Made by a program: the position numbers and the translations under genes
In this document: positions 1 to 6,456 of the stretch, piece by piece
Numbering within the stretch: position 1 is the first letter of the stretch
Layout of the letters: every line of letters starts with the position of its first letter
Source: Pseudomonadota bacterium
GTDB lineage: Bacteria; Pseudomonadota; Alphaproteobacteria; Rhizobiales; Beijerinckiaceae
Length of the DNA stretch: 12,907 bases
Reading direction: 5' to 3'
Assembly (NCBI GenBank): GCA_023422485.1
Contig: JAGTAM010000448.1
Span: 1-12,907 of the forward strand
The notes under the pieces: model-generated
Told to the model about the DNA's origin: nothing
Database searches by the model: none
The model's input: the letters and a program-made list of their open reading frames with translations, nothing else

Positions 1-862
1 CCTCGACAGCCTTGCGCGCCCGCCACCAAGTGTCGGCGGCGACCGCGACAGCGCCGGGCAGGCGGTGCACCGAGTGCACGCCCGGCATGGCCTTCACCTC
101 GTCCTCGTTGGCGAGAGCTTTCGGCTCCGTGCCGAGGCGCGGGGCGTGCTGCACGGCGGCGTGGAGCATGCCCTCGACCTTCTGGTCGATGGCGTAGACC
201 GCCCGACCGGTGGACTTGTCCCGCACGTCGAGGCGCGGGATCGGCTGCCGGATGTAGCGGAAGTTCGCCGGATCGCGCAGCGGGACGGCTTCGTTCGGCC
301 TCAGCTTCAGTGCGTCAGCCGCGAGGTCACCGTAGGCCAACGCGCGGTTCGTGGCCGCGTGCAGCACGATCCCGTCGCGGGTGGTGAGTTCGCCATCCTG
401 CACCCTGAGCCGGGCGGCGGCGGCGCGGATCATCAGGTCGCGGGCGGTCGCGCCGAGGCGGCGCATGGTCTCGTAGCTCGACCGGGTTGAGAAGCTGCCG
501 CCGGTCATGCGGATGCCGTTGACCACGGCGTAGTCCGGGCCGGGCGGGGCGCATTCCACGACGAAGCGGGAGGGCGGCACGTCGAGTTCCTCGCCGACGA
601 TCTGCGCCATGCCGGTGGCGATGCCCTGGCCGCCCTCCACGAAAGGGCTGAGCAGCTTGATCGTGCCGTCCGGGTGGATCTCCAGGAAGGCGGCCACCCG
701 CGTCCCCGGCTTCGGCGCGAGCGCACCCGCGCCCTCTGCAGGGCCCTGCGCCTCGGCACGGGCCAAGCGCGACGGCAGGAGGGCGCCGAGGACGAGGGTG
801 CTGCCGACTGCCGTCAGGAAGGTGCGGCGCGACGGCGCCGTGCCGGGGAGGAGCGGGTGCAT
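1..862 (-). CDS. Xanthine dehydrogenase-family molybdopterin-binding large subunit, Tat-exported (5' part; runs off the left edge)
   Basis: The frame is open from ATG at 862 to the window edge, giving 287 codons of a protein that in this family is usually about 700-750 residues. The N-terminus has a clear twin-arginine signal: SRRTFL at residues 11-16, a hydrophobic stretch to about residue 30, and an ARA|EA cleavage site near residue 36. The mature start has the family look of IorB-like molybdenum hydroxylases (FLEIHPDGTIKL, SPFVEGGQGIATGMAQIVGEEL, then VNGIRMTGGSFSTRSSYETM). These enzymes hydroxylate aldehydes or N-heterocycles at a Mo-pterin cofactor and pass electrons through a [2Fe-2S] partner. 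That partner ends 10 bases upstream, and GGAG sits 6 bases before this ATG, so the two are co-transcribed. The active-site glutamate region lies outside the window. Substrate cannot be told from sequence; a periplasmic location is inferred from the Tat signal. Confidence 0.88.
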   Translation of the reverse strand, partial: MHPLLPGTAPSRRTFLTAVGSTLVLGALLPSRLARAEAQGPAEGAGALAPKPGTRVAAFLEIHPDGTIKLLSPFVEGGQGIATGMAQIVGEELDVPPSRFVVECAPPGPDYAVVNGIRMTGGSFSTRSSYETMRRLGATARDLMIRAAAARLRVQDGELTTRDGIVLHAATNRALAYGDLAADALKLRPNEAVPLRDPANFRYIRQPIPRLDVRDKSTGRAVYAIDQKVEGMLHAAVQHAPRLGTEPKALANEDEVKAMPGVHSVHRLPGAVAVAADTWWRARKAVE

Positions 863-872
863 GGCGGGCTCC

Positions 873-1319
873 TCAGACAGCGGCCTGCCGCACAGCGGCG
901 GCGATGGCGTTGTAGGTTCCGCAACGGCAAAGGTTCGTCATCGCTTCGGCAATGTCGCCGTCGCTCGGGTTCGGCATCTGCTTCAGCAGGGCGGTGGCGG
1001 CCATGACCTGGCCTGACTGGCAGTAGCCGCATTGCGGCACCTGCAGGGCGACCCAGGCCTCCACGACCTTCCGGCCGGTGGCGTCCTGCTCGATCGCCTC
1101 GATGGTGGTGACGGCTTGGCTGCCGACACTCTCCAGCGGCACTTGGCAGGAGCGTGTAGCTTGCCCGTCGAGATGGACGGTGCAGGCCCCGCACTGCGCG
1201 ATCCCACAGCCGTATTTCGTACCGGTCAGGCCGAGTGTGTCGCGCAGGACGAAGAGCAGCGGGGTATCCGGCTCGGCGTCGACTGCATATTGGCGACCGT
1301 TGATCGTCAGACTCACCAT
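873..1319 (-). CDS. (2Fe-2S)-binding small subunit of a molybdenum hydroxylase (IorA/CoxS-like)
   Basis: This 148-residue protein has the normal length of the two-cluster iron-sulfur subunit of the xanthine dehydrogenase family. The plant-ferredoxin-type N-terminal cluster ligands are C38, C43, C46 and C58 (GCGIAQCGAC...SC). The C-terminal helical cluster domain has C97 and C100 (QCGYCQSGQ) and C131 and C133 (CRCGTYNAI). It carries electrons from the Mo centre of the large subunit encoded just downstream to an acceptor, often a c-type cytochrome in periplasmic members. An in-frame GTG lies two codons upstream at 1325, but GGAGAG is correctly spaced (8 bases) for the ATG at 1319, so I chose the latter. 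It has no signal peptide of its own; in this family the small subunit is thought to be exported folded with its Tat-bearing partner. Part of a minus-strand operon downstream of the GlxA-like regulator. Confidence 0.93.
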   Translation of the reverse strand: MVSLTINGRQYAVDAEPDTPLLFVLRDTLGLTGTKYGCGIAQCGACTVHLDGQATRSCQVPLESVGSQAVTTIEAIEQDATGRKVVEAWVALQVPQCGYCQSGQVMAATALLKQMPNPSDGDIAEAMTNLCRCGTYNAIAAAVRQAAV

Positions 1320-1423
1320 GGCCACGGCTCTCCGACAGTAAGCAGCTCTACAAGGCCATGCTTACGCAGAGGTGTCGGAACGACCTACGTCATAATTGCC
1401 ACGTTTTCGGACATGCCGGCGGG
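1320..1423 (-). promoter_or_regulatory. Intergenic region between regulator and Mo-hydroxylase operon; probable control region
   Basis: About 100 bases separate the stop of the AraC-type regulator from the start of the iron-sulfur subunit, much more than the 10-base gap inside the operon. It is less GC-rich than its flanks, as expected for a separate promoter under the regulator's control. A ribosome binding site GGAGAG is visible just before the gene. I see no strong -35/-10 pair, so the promoter itself is inferred. Confidence 0.3.
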
Positions 1424-2380
1424 TCACACGACGGCGAGTGGTCCAGCCGCCCGTCGAATCGCTCGCGGAACGTCTCCTTGGACGCGAAGGAATGCTCGGC
1501 GCATCCGCTCGCGATTGGCGAAGCCGGCCGCATCGGCGATCTCCTCGATCGGCAGACGGCTCTGATCCAGCATGTGCTTGGCGGCCTCGACGCGCATCGC
1601 CTCGACCGCCTTGGCCGGTGAGACCCCCGTCTCGGCCCGGAAGGCACGCGTGAACTGGCGGGGGCTGAGGCAGGCGACCGCTGCGAGATCCTCGGTTGTC
1701 AGCGGGAGCCGCAGGTTCTGGCGCGCATAGGCGAGGACGCTCTGGATACGATCCGTCGGCGCGTCAAAGTCGAGCATGGCCGAGTGCTGGGCTTGTCCCC
1801 CGGCACGCCGGCGCTCCATGACGAGCCCCCGCGCCACGGTATGGGCCAACTCGCGTCCATAGTCGCGCTCGACCATGCCGAGGGCGAGATCGATGCCGGC
1901 CGACATGCCGGCGGAGGTCCAGATGTTGCCGTCGGCGACGTAGATCTTGTCGATATCGAGGTTGCAGTCGGGATAGCGGGCGCGGAACTGTGGCGCGTAG
2001 TTCCAGTGCGTCGTTGCGCGCCGCCCATTGAGCAATCCGGCATCGGCCAGGATGAAGGCGCCGAGGCACAGGCCGGCCAGCCGGCGCGCGGACCGGGCCG
2101 CCTCCTGGAGATAGCTGAGAAGGGGCGCGCTCGGCACCGGGATGCCGATCCCGGCCGCAACGAGGATCGTATCGAAAGCCGACGGGTCGCTCAGCTGCTC
2201 CGTGCCGACAACGGGCCCTACCCCCGAGCGAACAAGACCGCCGGTCTCGGATAGGACGTGGAAGTCGTAGGCTCGCTCGCCGGCGTATTTGTTCGCGACC
2301 GCGAAGGGTGATGTCACGGCCAAGCCCATGAAATCGAAATTCGGGCAAATCACGAGGCAAATGCGTCGGACGCCAGCCAT
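1424..2380 (-). CDS. GlxA-family transcriptional regulator (DJ-1/PfpI domain plus AraC helix-turn-helix)
   Basis: The 318-residue protein has the usual GlxA/FtrA-like length and architecture. Residues ~5-185 form a class I glutamine amidotransferase-like (DJ-1/PfpI) fold, with the nucleophile-elbow cysteine C105 in AGLCLGAF followed by LADAGLLNGRRATTHW. Residues ~212-310 carry two AraC helix-turn-helix motifs (LTTEDLAAVACLSPRQFTRAF and IEEIADAAGFANRERMRRAF). Such proteins bind a small effector through the N-terminal domain and usually activate neighbouring catabolic genes. ATG at 2380 is preceded by AGGGAGAT at good spacing. It is transcribed in the same direction as, and just upstream of, the Mo-hydroxylase genes, so it probably controls them in response to the substrate or product. 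The effector is unknown. The N-terminal domain is not expected to be an active amidase in this family despite the conserved Cys. Confidence 0.9.
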   Translation of the reverse strand: MAGVRRICLVICPNFDFMGLAVTSPFAVANKYAGERAYDFHVLSETGGLVRSGVGPVVGTEQLSDPSAFDTILVAAGIGIPVPSAPLLSYLQEAARSARRLAGLCLGAFILADAGLLNGRRATTHWNYAPQFRARYPDCNLDIDKIYVADGNIWTSAGMSAGIDLALGMVERDYGRELAHTVARGLVMERRRAGGQAQHSAMLDFDAPTDRIQSVLAYARQNLRLPLTTEDLAAVACLSPRQFTRAFRAETGVSPAKAVEAMRVEAAKHMLDQSRLPIEEIADAAGFANRERMRRAFLRVQGDVPRAIRRAAGPLAVV

Positions 2381-2408
2381 CGAAGATCTCCCTACCCTGC
2401 CTGCTTGA

Positions 2409-2428
2409 GCCTGAGTTCTACATCAGGC
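2409..2428. promoter_or_regulatory. Perfect 6-8-6 inverted repeat upstream of the GlxA-like regulator
   Basis: GCCTGA (2409-2414) and TCAGGC (2423-2428) are perfect complements around the 8-base loop GTTCTACA, 29 bases upstream of the regulator's start codon. The position suits an operator for autoregulation or a hairpin in the 5' leader. Short dyads of this size can occur by chance. Confidence 0.3.
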
Positions 2429-2997
2429 GAAAGTCGAATCCGGGCAAGCCGGGCGGTCGAAAACAAGGCATATTCACCCGGCCCCACCCCTGTCCGAGGC
2501 GCACTGATAACCACTTATCGTCACCTTGAGCGGCAAGGTCCGGTCCAGGACAAACGTCCCCTTACGGGCGTGGCGTCGAAGCCCACCCACCACCGCCAGC
2601 GGCTCTTCGTGCGGCCGAGCTGATCGGAGATCAGGCTGAACCCAAGGATCCGGTGGGGAGCGTCTTGAGCACAGAAGGCATTGCCTTGCCGGGCAAGCAG
2701 TTCTTCCAGGGCTTCGCTGCCCTTCAGTCCACGCTTTGGAGGCTCCAGCCGGATGTGCCGCGCGCGAACTCTGCGTCCGCAGACGTCTTCGGGCTGCCGA
2801 GGTCGGGCTCGTAATTCGAACTCCCGAGCGATTGCGGATGCGGCCCATTTGCGCCGTCTGAACCGCCGCGGACGCGATGCAGGTGGGGAGATGCGCCGCG
2901 CCTGCGCCGAGGTTCTCACCGTCCACCACTGTGTTCAATCCCAGGGCTTGATGGCAGAGACATCACGCCTGCGAAGGGCATCCAGGGCTGGCTCGTC

Positions 2998-3084
2998 TCA
3001 GCGCGCGGACGTGATCTGTGCGTTAGCGACCATGCGTGGCGCCACAGCCTGCGTGTGTCCGCGCCATTTCCGAATCGTCGCCAT
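2998..3084 (-). pseudogene. Possible integrase N-terminal fragment (very short)
   Basis: A 28-residue ORF starts MATIRKWRGHTQAV and stops. Many phage and tyrosine integrases begin MATIRKR-x-G followed by WQ(A/V)xVR, so the first nine residues fit, but the usual WQAQVRR strand is absent and no continuation is visible in the other frames. It could be a relic of an integrated element or pure chance. Confidence 0.12.
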
Positions 3085-3281
3085 TCAGGTCCGGCGTCCT
3101 CCGATGCTCGACCTCCGGATCAAGGGATGGCGGCGCGCAGCTGCAAAGCACTTTGCCGATCCGGACAAGGCACGTCCCAAGGGTGCGGTCAGGAAACGGG
3201 TGAGCACGGAGCGCAAGGTATGCAATAGTGCTTCAGGACGTGGGACTTCGAGCTTCCAATAAGTCGGCTGGGGGGAACGGC

Positions 3282-4331
3282 ATGCCTCGCAACATCCTGA
3301 TTCTGGGCGCCTCGTACGGGTCGTTGCTCGCCACGAAGTTGCTGATGGCGGGTCACAACGTGACCCTCGTCTGCCGCTGGAAGACCGCGGACTTGATCAA
3401 CCGTGAGGGAACGGAAGTTCGCATCACGTTGCGGGGGGAAGCCGACTCCCAGGCCATCCGGTCGCGCGATCTTCCGGGAACCGTGGACGCGGCTGCGCCG
3501 GAGCAGGTCGATGTCTCCCGCTACGACTTGGCCGTCCTCGCGATGCAGGAGCCGCAGTACACCAACCACACGATCCGCGTGCTGATGATCAAGATCGCCG
3601 CGGCACGGCTCCCGTGCCTCTCCCTCATGAACATGCCGCCTCTGCCGTATCTCAAGCGCATCCCGGCGCTTGCGGAGATGGATTTGGAGGCGGCCTACAC
3701 CAATGCGGGCGTTTGGGACCGGTTCGAGCCTGGATTGGTGTCGCTCTGCTCACCCGATCCGCAGGCCTTTCGCCCGCCGGACGAGGGCGCAAACGTCCTC
3801 CAGGTCGGGCTGCCGACGAACTTCAAGGCCGCACCCTTTGCTGATGAGGCACACACCCGGATTCTCCGCGAGCTGGAAGCCGACATCGATGCCGTACGGC
3901 TCGACGGACAGGATGTGCCGGTCAAGCTGAAGGTGTTCGACTCGCTGTTTGTGCCGCTCGCCAAATGGTCGATGCTGCTGACGGGAAATTATCGCTGCAT
4001 CGCGCCGGACAAGATGCAGTCGATCCGTGACGCCGTGCATACCGATCTGGCGCGTTCACGCGCCGTCTACGAACACGTCGATGCCGTCGCCCGGCGCCTG
4101 GGGGCCGATCCGAGAGACCAAGTGCCGTTCGAGAAGTATGCCAAAGCCGCCGAGAGCCTCCTCAAACCCTCGTCCGCTGCGCGCGCCGTCGCGAACGGCG
4201 CTCCCTTCATCGAGCGGGTCGATCTGTTGGTGAAGCTGATCGCGCATCAGCTTGGCACGCCTCACGCAGAGATCGACCAGACGGTCCAAACGGTTGACCG
4301 CAAGCTCGACGAGCGCATCGTCGTGAGCTGA
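3282..4331 (+). CDS. Ketopantoate reductase (ApbA/PanE)-like NAD(P)-binding protein, divergent
   Basis: A 349-residue protein beginning MPRNILILGASYGSLLATKLLMAGHNVTLVCR in two adjoining blocks: a Rossmann beta-alpha-beta unit as in ApbA/PanE. Family members reduce 2-dehydropantoate or related 2-keto acids with NADPH. Here the canonical GxGxxG is GxSxxS (G9, S11, S14), so two glycines are replaced by serine. In the C-terminal part, LAKWSMLLTGNYRC resembles the PanE catalytic-lysine helix: K228 may be the Lys and N236 the second Asn, but the first Asn position is Leu232. At 349 residues it is longer than PanE (about 300). It is therefore unlikely to be the housekeeping PanE. ATG at 3282 is chosen because GGGGGGAA lies just before it and the Rossmann strand starts immediately; an in-frame GTG at 3228 would add 18 unstructured residues. 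It stands alone, with no operon partner. Confidence 0.7.
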   Translation: MPRNILILGASYGSLLATKLLMAGHNVTLVCRWKTADLINREGTEVRITLRGEADSQAIRSRDLPGTVDAAAPEQVDVSRYDLAVLAMQEPQYTNHTIRVLMIKIAAARLPCLSLMNMPPLPYLKRIPALAEMDLEAAYTNAGVWDRFEPGLVSLCSPDPQAFRPPDEGANVLQVGLPTNFKAAPFADEAHTRILRELEADIDAVRLDGQDVPVKLKVFDSLFVPLAKWSMLLTGNYRCIAPDKMQSIRDAVHTDLARSRAVYEHVDAVARRLGADPRDQVPFEKYAKAAESLLKPSSAARAVANGAPFIERVDLLVKLIAHQLGTPHAEIDQTVQTVDRKLDERIVVS

Positions 4332-4346
4332 TCCGGCGCAGTCGGA

Positions 4347-4381
4347 CTCTGCGATCCCCGTATCCCGGTCACGTCGCAGAG
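4347..4381 (+). terminator. Hairpin downstream of the reductase-like gene, possible terminator
   Basis: CTCTGCGA (4347-4354) and TCGCAGAG (4374-4381) are perfect 8-base complements around a 19-base loop, 16 bases after the stop codon. There is no T-run after the stem, so intrinsic termination is uncertain; it may instead protect the 3' end. Confidence 0.3.
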
Positions 4382-4567
4382 GCCGAGCGGATTTCGTCAA
4401 TCCAGACCCACCGAGCATCTCCGACCCTGCCTCCTGGATAGGCGCGGAGCGTCGCCCGCTCCGGCTTCCACGACCGGCTCCCGCCGTCGCCCAGTCACGT
4501 GCCCGCGGGGACGGGGCGATCCGGGGCCAAGATCGGCCGCGTGCGATCGACGCCGCGATGGTCCCGT

Positions 4568-4581
4568 CTGATTTAGATCAA
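4568..4581. promoter_or_regulatory. FNR/FixK-type box upstream of the cytochrome bd operon
   Basis: CTGATTTAGATCAA matches the FNR/Anr consensus TTGAT-N4-ATCAA at 9 of 10 positions (the first T is C), and the FixK form TTGA-N6-TCAA at 7 of 8. A TATCGA element at 4609-4614 would give a start near 4620, placing the box centre around -45, close to the class II activator position. It is the only such site I saw in this leader. Cytochrome bd operons are often under FNR-family low-oxygen control, so site and gene content agree. Binding is inferred. Confidence 0.5.
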
Positions 4582-4732
4582 TGTGATCCTCGACGTGATG
4601 AGCTTTCCTATCGAGGGATCGAAGAGGCCTTGATCGAGAGGCGGTCAGGACGCGCGCCGATTTCGCCGCGCCTTCTTTAGTCATGCGAAGGCTGCTCATC
4701 AATATTTGAACCAGGGTGTCGAAGAAGGAGGA

Positions 4733-4774
4733 ATGGAAACAATCTGGCTGGCAGCTATTGGGGCGAATTCATGA
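4733..4774 (+). CDS. Tiny leader ORF 1 (13 codons) before the oxidase operon
   Basis: Encodes METIWLAAIGANS. AAGGAGG lies one base before the ATG, a strong Shine-Dalgarno sequence but closer than optimal. The stop overlaps the next ATG (ATGA). It matches no leader peptide I know. It may be a translated leader or chance; the support is the ribosome binding site and the chain of overlaps. Confidence 0.25.
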   Translation: METIWLAAIGANS

Positions 4775-4818
4775 AGCGTGCCGTCTGGCTTGCTGCGAAT
4801 GCCCCCAAGTTCCAATGA
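4771..4818 (+). CDS. Tiny leader ORF 2 (15 codons), ATGA-coupled to its neighbours
   Basis: Encodes MKRAVWLAANAPKFQ. It begins inside the stop of leader ORF 1 and its own stop overlaps the ATG of a third ORF. It has no ribosome binding site of its own, so expression would need translational coupling. It shares a WLAA core with ORF 1, which may be coincidental. Function unknown. Confidence 0.2.
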   Translation: MKRAVWLAANAPKFQ

Positions 4819-4946
4819 CCGTGCGTGAAGTGATCGATCCGCGCTTCATCGTCGTCGAGATTTGCGGCCGCCGCCCCGCGCCGGAGCGCCGTCGATGGGC
4901 GCCGGGCCGTCGCGGATGCGTGCAGGCGCAGCTTGGACCGCCTTGA
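4815..4946 (+). CDS. Small ORF 3 (43 codons) before cytochrome bd subunit I
   Basis: Starts MTVREVIDPRFIVVEICG and becomes Arg/Pro-rich. It is linked to ORF 2 by an ATGA overlap and ends 71 bases before the chosen start of subunit I. The same frame is open upstream to a GTG at 4716. The first 18 residues look protein-like and the rest does not. Not recognised; it may be only a by-product of high GC. Confidence 0.2.
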   Translation: MTVREVIDPRFIVVEICGRRPAPERRRWAPGRRGCVQAQLGPP

Positions 4947-5017
4947 TCGTCGCGGCCCGCTTCGCCGGCTTCATCCCCAATCCGTCCTTCGCCCATCTTG
5001 CGAATCGAGTGTCAGGA

Positions 5018-6442
5018 ATGTTGGCCGACCACCTCCCCAGCGCACTCGATCTGGCCCGAAGCCAATTCGCCTTCACGGTCGTCTGGCATTTTCTGTTTCC
5101 GGCCTTCACCATCGGGCTGGCCAGCTTTCTCGCCGTGCTGGAGGCGTTCTGGCTCACGACCGGACGGGCGGTCTATCTCGATACCTACCGCTACTGGCTC
5201 AAGATCTTCGCCGTCGCGTTCGCCATGGGCGTCGTCTCGGGTCTCGTCATGAGCTACCAGTTCGGCACCAACTGGTCGGTCTTCTCCGATAAGACGGCTC
5301 CGATCCTCGGCCCTCTCCTGGGCTACGAGGTACTGACGGCGTTCTTCCTGGAGGCCGGCTTTCTCGGCGTCATGCTGTTCGGCCTGGAGCGCGTGGGCCC
5401 GCGCCTCCATTTCCTGGCGACCTGCCTCGTCGCGCTGGGCACGCTGATCTCGGCTTTCTGGATCCTGTCGGCCAATTCGTGGATGCAGACGCCGGCGGGC
5501 TACGTGCTCGACGCCAACGGCCACTTCGCCCCCCAGGATTGGTGGGCGGCGATCTTCAACCCGTCCTTCCCCTTCCGCTTCGCCCACACCGTCACCGCCG
5601 CCTACCTCACCACGGCGATGATCGTCGGCGCGGTGGGGGCGTGGCACCTGTTGCGCGACCGGTCGAATCCGCGGGCCCGTCTGATGTTCTCGATGGCGAT
5701 GTGGATGGCCGCCATCGTCGCCCCCGTGCAACTCGTCCTCGGCGACCTGCATGGGACCAACACCTACCACTATCAGCCCGCCAAGGTCGCGGCGATGGAG
5801 GGGCATTTCGAGAGCGAGCGGCGCGCACCCTCGATCCTGTTCGGCTGGCCGGACGCGCAGGCCGAGACGACGCGATGGGCCATCGGCATCCCGGGGCTCG
5901 CGAGCCTGTATCTCGCCCACGATCTGAACGCCGAGGTGCGCGGGCTGAAGGCGTTGCCGCGCGACACCTGGCCGACGAATCTGCCCCTGGTGTTCTGGTC
6001 CTTCCGGGTCATGGTCGGGCTCGGCTTCCTGATGATCGCCCTGGGAATGGCCTCGCTCTATCTGCGCTGGAAGGGACGGCTCTACAGCGCGCGATGGCTG
6101 CAGCGCTGCGCGGTCGCGATGGGCCCGTCCGGCCTCGTCGCCGTCACGGCGGGCTGGGTCGTGACGGAGGCTGGGCGTCAGCCCTTCACGGTCTACGGGC
6201 TGCTGCGCACCGCCGACAGCGTCTCACCCATCGCCGCCCCCGCCGTCGCGGCCTCGCTCGCGGCCTTCGCCGTGGTCTACTTCGTCGTGTTCGGGGCCGG
6301 CATCTGGTACCTCCTGCACCTGTTCAATCAGCCGCCGCGGCCGCACGAGGCGGGCGTGCCCACCGGTCGGCCGGTCCGCACCGCCGGCATCACCCCGGCC
6401 CCGGCGATCGCGGCCGGCCCGAATGCCCAGCCAGCCGAGTGA
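5018..6442 (+). CDS. cioA: Cytochrome bd-type (cyanide-insensitive) ubiquinol oxidase subunit I
   Basis: A 474-residue, multi-helix membrane protein that oxidises quinol and carries the haems. Visible ligands are H24 in VVWHFLFPAFTIGLAS (high-spin haem), the E pair in LGYEVLTAFFLEAGFLG, the His in FRFAHTVTAAYLT and the Met in FRVMVGLGF (haem b558). The quinol-binding region has GWVVTEAGRQPF followed by YGLLRTADSVSP. The segment before it is short, as in CIO-type rather than E. coli long-Q-loop enzymes. The frame is open upstream to a TTG at 4862, but family proteins start a few residues before the ARSQFAFT helix, so I chose ATG 5018. Its AGGA abuts the start, so initiation is weak and may depend on the leader. 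The C-terminus has a Pro/Ala-rich tail. Subunit II follows 14 bases later. It gives respiration at low oxygen or under cyanide or other inhibitors. Confidence 0.95.
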   Translation: MLADHLPSALDLARSQFAFTVVWHFLFPAFTIGLASFLAVLEAFWLTTGRAVYLDTYRYWLKIFAVAFAMGVVSGLVMSYQFGTNWSVFSDKTAPILGPLLGYEVLTAFFLEAGFLGVMLFGLERVGPRLHFLATCLVALGTLISAFWILSANSWMQTPAGYVLDANGHFAPQDWWAAIFNPSFPFRFAHTVTAAYLTTAMIVGAVGAWHLLRDRSNPRARLMFSMAMWMAAIVAPVQLVLGDLHGTNTYHYQPAKVAAMEGHFESERRAPSILFGWPDAQAETTRWAIGIPGLASLYLAHDLNAEVRGLKALPRDTWPTNLPLVFWSFRVMVGLGFLMIALGMASLYLRWKGRLYSARWLQRCAVAMGPSGLVAVTAGWVVTEAGRQPFTVYGLLRTADSVSPIAAPAVAASLAAFAVVYFVVFGAGIWYLLHLFNQPPRPHEAGVPTGRPVRTAGITPAPAIAAGPNAQPAE

Positions 6443-6456
6443 AGGACGGGTCGCCC

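Larger units (their letters stand above)
2381..3281. other. About 900 bases without a convincing gene
   Basis: Several ORFs of 70-190 codons exist on both strands, but they overlap each other, are rich in Arg/Ser/Pro/Ala as expected for out-of-frame high-GC DNA, lack good ribosome binding sites and match no family I recognise. The minus frame at 2521-2919 contains the most protein-like stretch (around LKGSEALEELLARQGNAF), but I cannot name it. A 28-codon minus ORF at 2998-3084 begins MATIRKWRG, reminiscent of tyrosine-integrase N-termini. The stretch is best read as intergenic or decayed accessory DNA between the oppositely oriented regulator and the reductase-like gene. Confidence 0.5.

Noticed and set aside
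4862..5017. N-terminal extension of cytochrome bd subunit I from a TTG
   Set aside because: Family members begin just before the ARSQFAFT helix; the extra 52 residues have no family counterpart and no ribosome binding site.
5479..6456. Plus-strand open frame running through subunit I ahead of subunit II
   Set aside because: Arg/Pro/Ala-rich out-of-frame extension; the real subunit II begins at the ATG at 6457 with its own ribosome binding site and family N-terminus.
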